Shown: piece after piece, positions 63,868 through 64,000 of the stretch
Numbering within the stretch: the first letter of the stretch is position 1
Layout: each line of letters opens with the position of its first letter
Assembly: GCA_034168985.1 (NCBI GenBank)
Contig: JAXFJE010000022.1
Coordinates: 79,165 to 143,164, forward strand
DNA: 64,000 nucleotides
DNA from: JALEVB01 sp022768265
Lineage (GTDB): Bacteria; Bacillota_I; Bacilli_A; Erysipelotrichales; Erysipelotrichaceae
Reading direction: 5' to 3'
Notes under the pieces: model-generated
Databases searched by the model: none
What the model saw: only the letters and a program-made list of their open reading frames with translations
What the model was told of the DNA's origin: nothing
Made by a program: the position numbers and the translations under genes

Positions 63868-64000
63868 GGCGCTCTAAAAATGGATGGGGCGACTGATAAA
63901 AAGTTTTAAAATTATTTGGGGTTAATTTCACCCCAAGAAAGTTTAACCTAGCGGGTTTATGCAGATGCATAATCCGCTTTTTTTGAAAAAAGAAGGCGTG
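63868..64000 (+). other. Gene-free tail with two hairpins
   Basis: No coding region is seen to the window end. TTGGGGT (63916-63922) pairs with ACCCCAA (63930-63936). AGCGG and TTATGC (63950-63962) pair with GCATAA and CCGCT (63967-63978), followed by seven T, which looks like a terminator without a gene before it. It may be a small RNA or the leader of the next gene. Confidence 0.45.

Overview
The window is an AT-rich, gene-dense chromosomal segment of a low-GC Gram-positive bacterium (Bacillota). The evidence is the Prp/L27 pair with a cleavable L27 N-terminus, T-box leaders on valS and thrS, lipoprotein signal peptidase with several lipoproteins, DivIB, a class A PBP, RNase HIII, MutS2, FakA/DegV and a CcpA-type cre site. 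The gene content and the threonyl-tRNA synthetase without a TGS domain suggest the Erysipelotrichia, but this is an inference without a search. Many genes are preceded by extended -10 promoters (TGnTATAAT) with little or no -35.

Layout. 1-4.6 kb: two membrane proteins, cmk, der, gpsA. 4.6-8.1 kb (minus): a class A penicillin-binding protein and a DegV/FakB-type protein. 8.2-14.7 kb: dnaE, an OmpR-type two-component system and a tRNA/rRNA adenine methyltransferase. dnaE is split by a 704-nt ORF-less group II intron (10141-10844); joining 10140 to 10845 restores the conserved DnaE sequence exactly. 14.7-19.1 kb: rplU-prp-rpmA, obgE, ruvAB. 19.1-24.2 kb: murG-murB-divIB, an Asp23-family protein and fakA. 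24.3-26.3 kb: an Lsa-like ABC-F protein behind a leader-peptide/attenuator region. 26.3-30.6 kb: a secreted flavoprotein reductase lipoprotein behind a highly structured leader with a candidate 29-aa ORF, followed by a DcuS/DcuR-type two-component system. 30.6-37.7 kb: TSCPD protein, heterodimeric ABC exporter, lspA, rluD, rhomboid protease, dCMP deaminase. 37.7-46.8 kb: phosphatase, rnhC, cvpA-like gene, mutS2, uvrC, D,D-carboxypeptidase, phosphodiesterase, tRNA-Arg(UCU). 46.8-54 kb: tig, lon, engB, T-box valS. 54-60.8 kb: ZIP transporter, ppdK with a cre box, M81 peptidase, NifX-like His-rich protein, Nudix hydrolase, second ZIP transporter. 60.8-64 kb: T-box thrS overlapping a substrate-binding lipoprotein, then a gene-free tail with hairpins.

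Most of the window is conserved housekeeping: replication and repair, translation GTPases and ribosomal proteins, cell-wall synthesis and division, and proteostasis. The accessory signals are the group II intron inside an essential-type polymerase gene, the ABC-F attenuator that carries a near-copy of its own leader ORF, the dual-hairpin leader of the flavoprotein gene, and a metal-handling group at 54-61 kb. No CRISPR array, prophage, transposase or IS element was seen.
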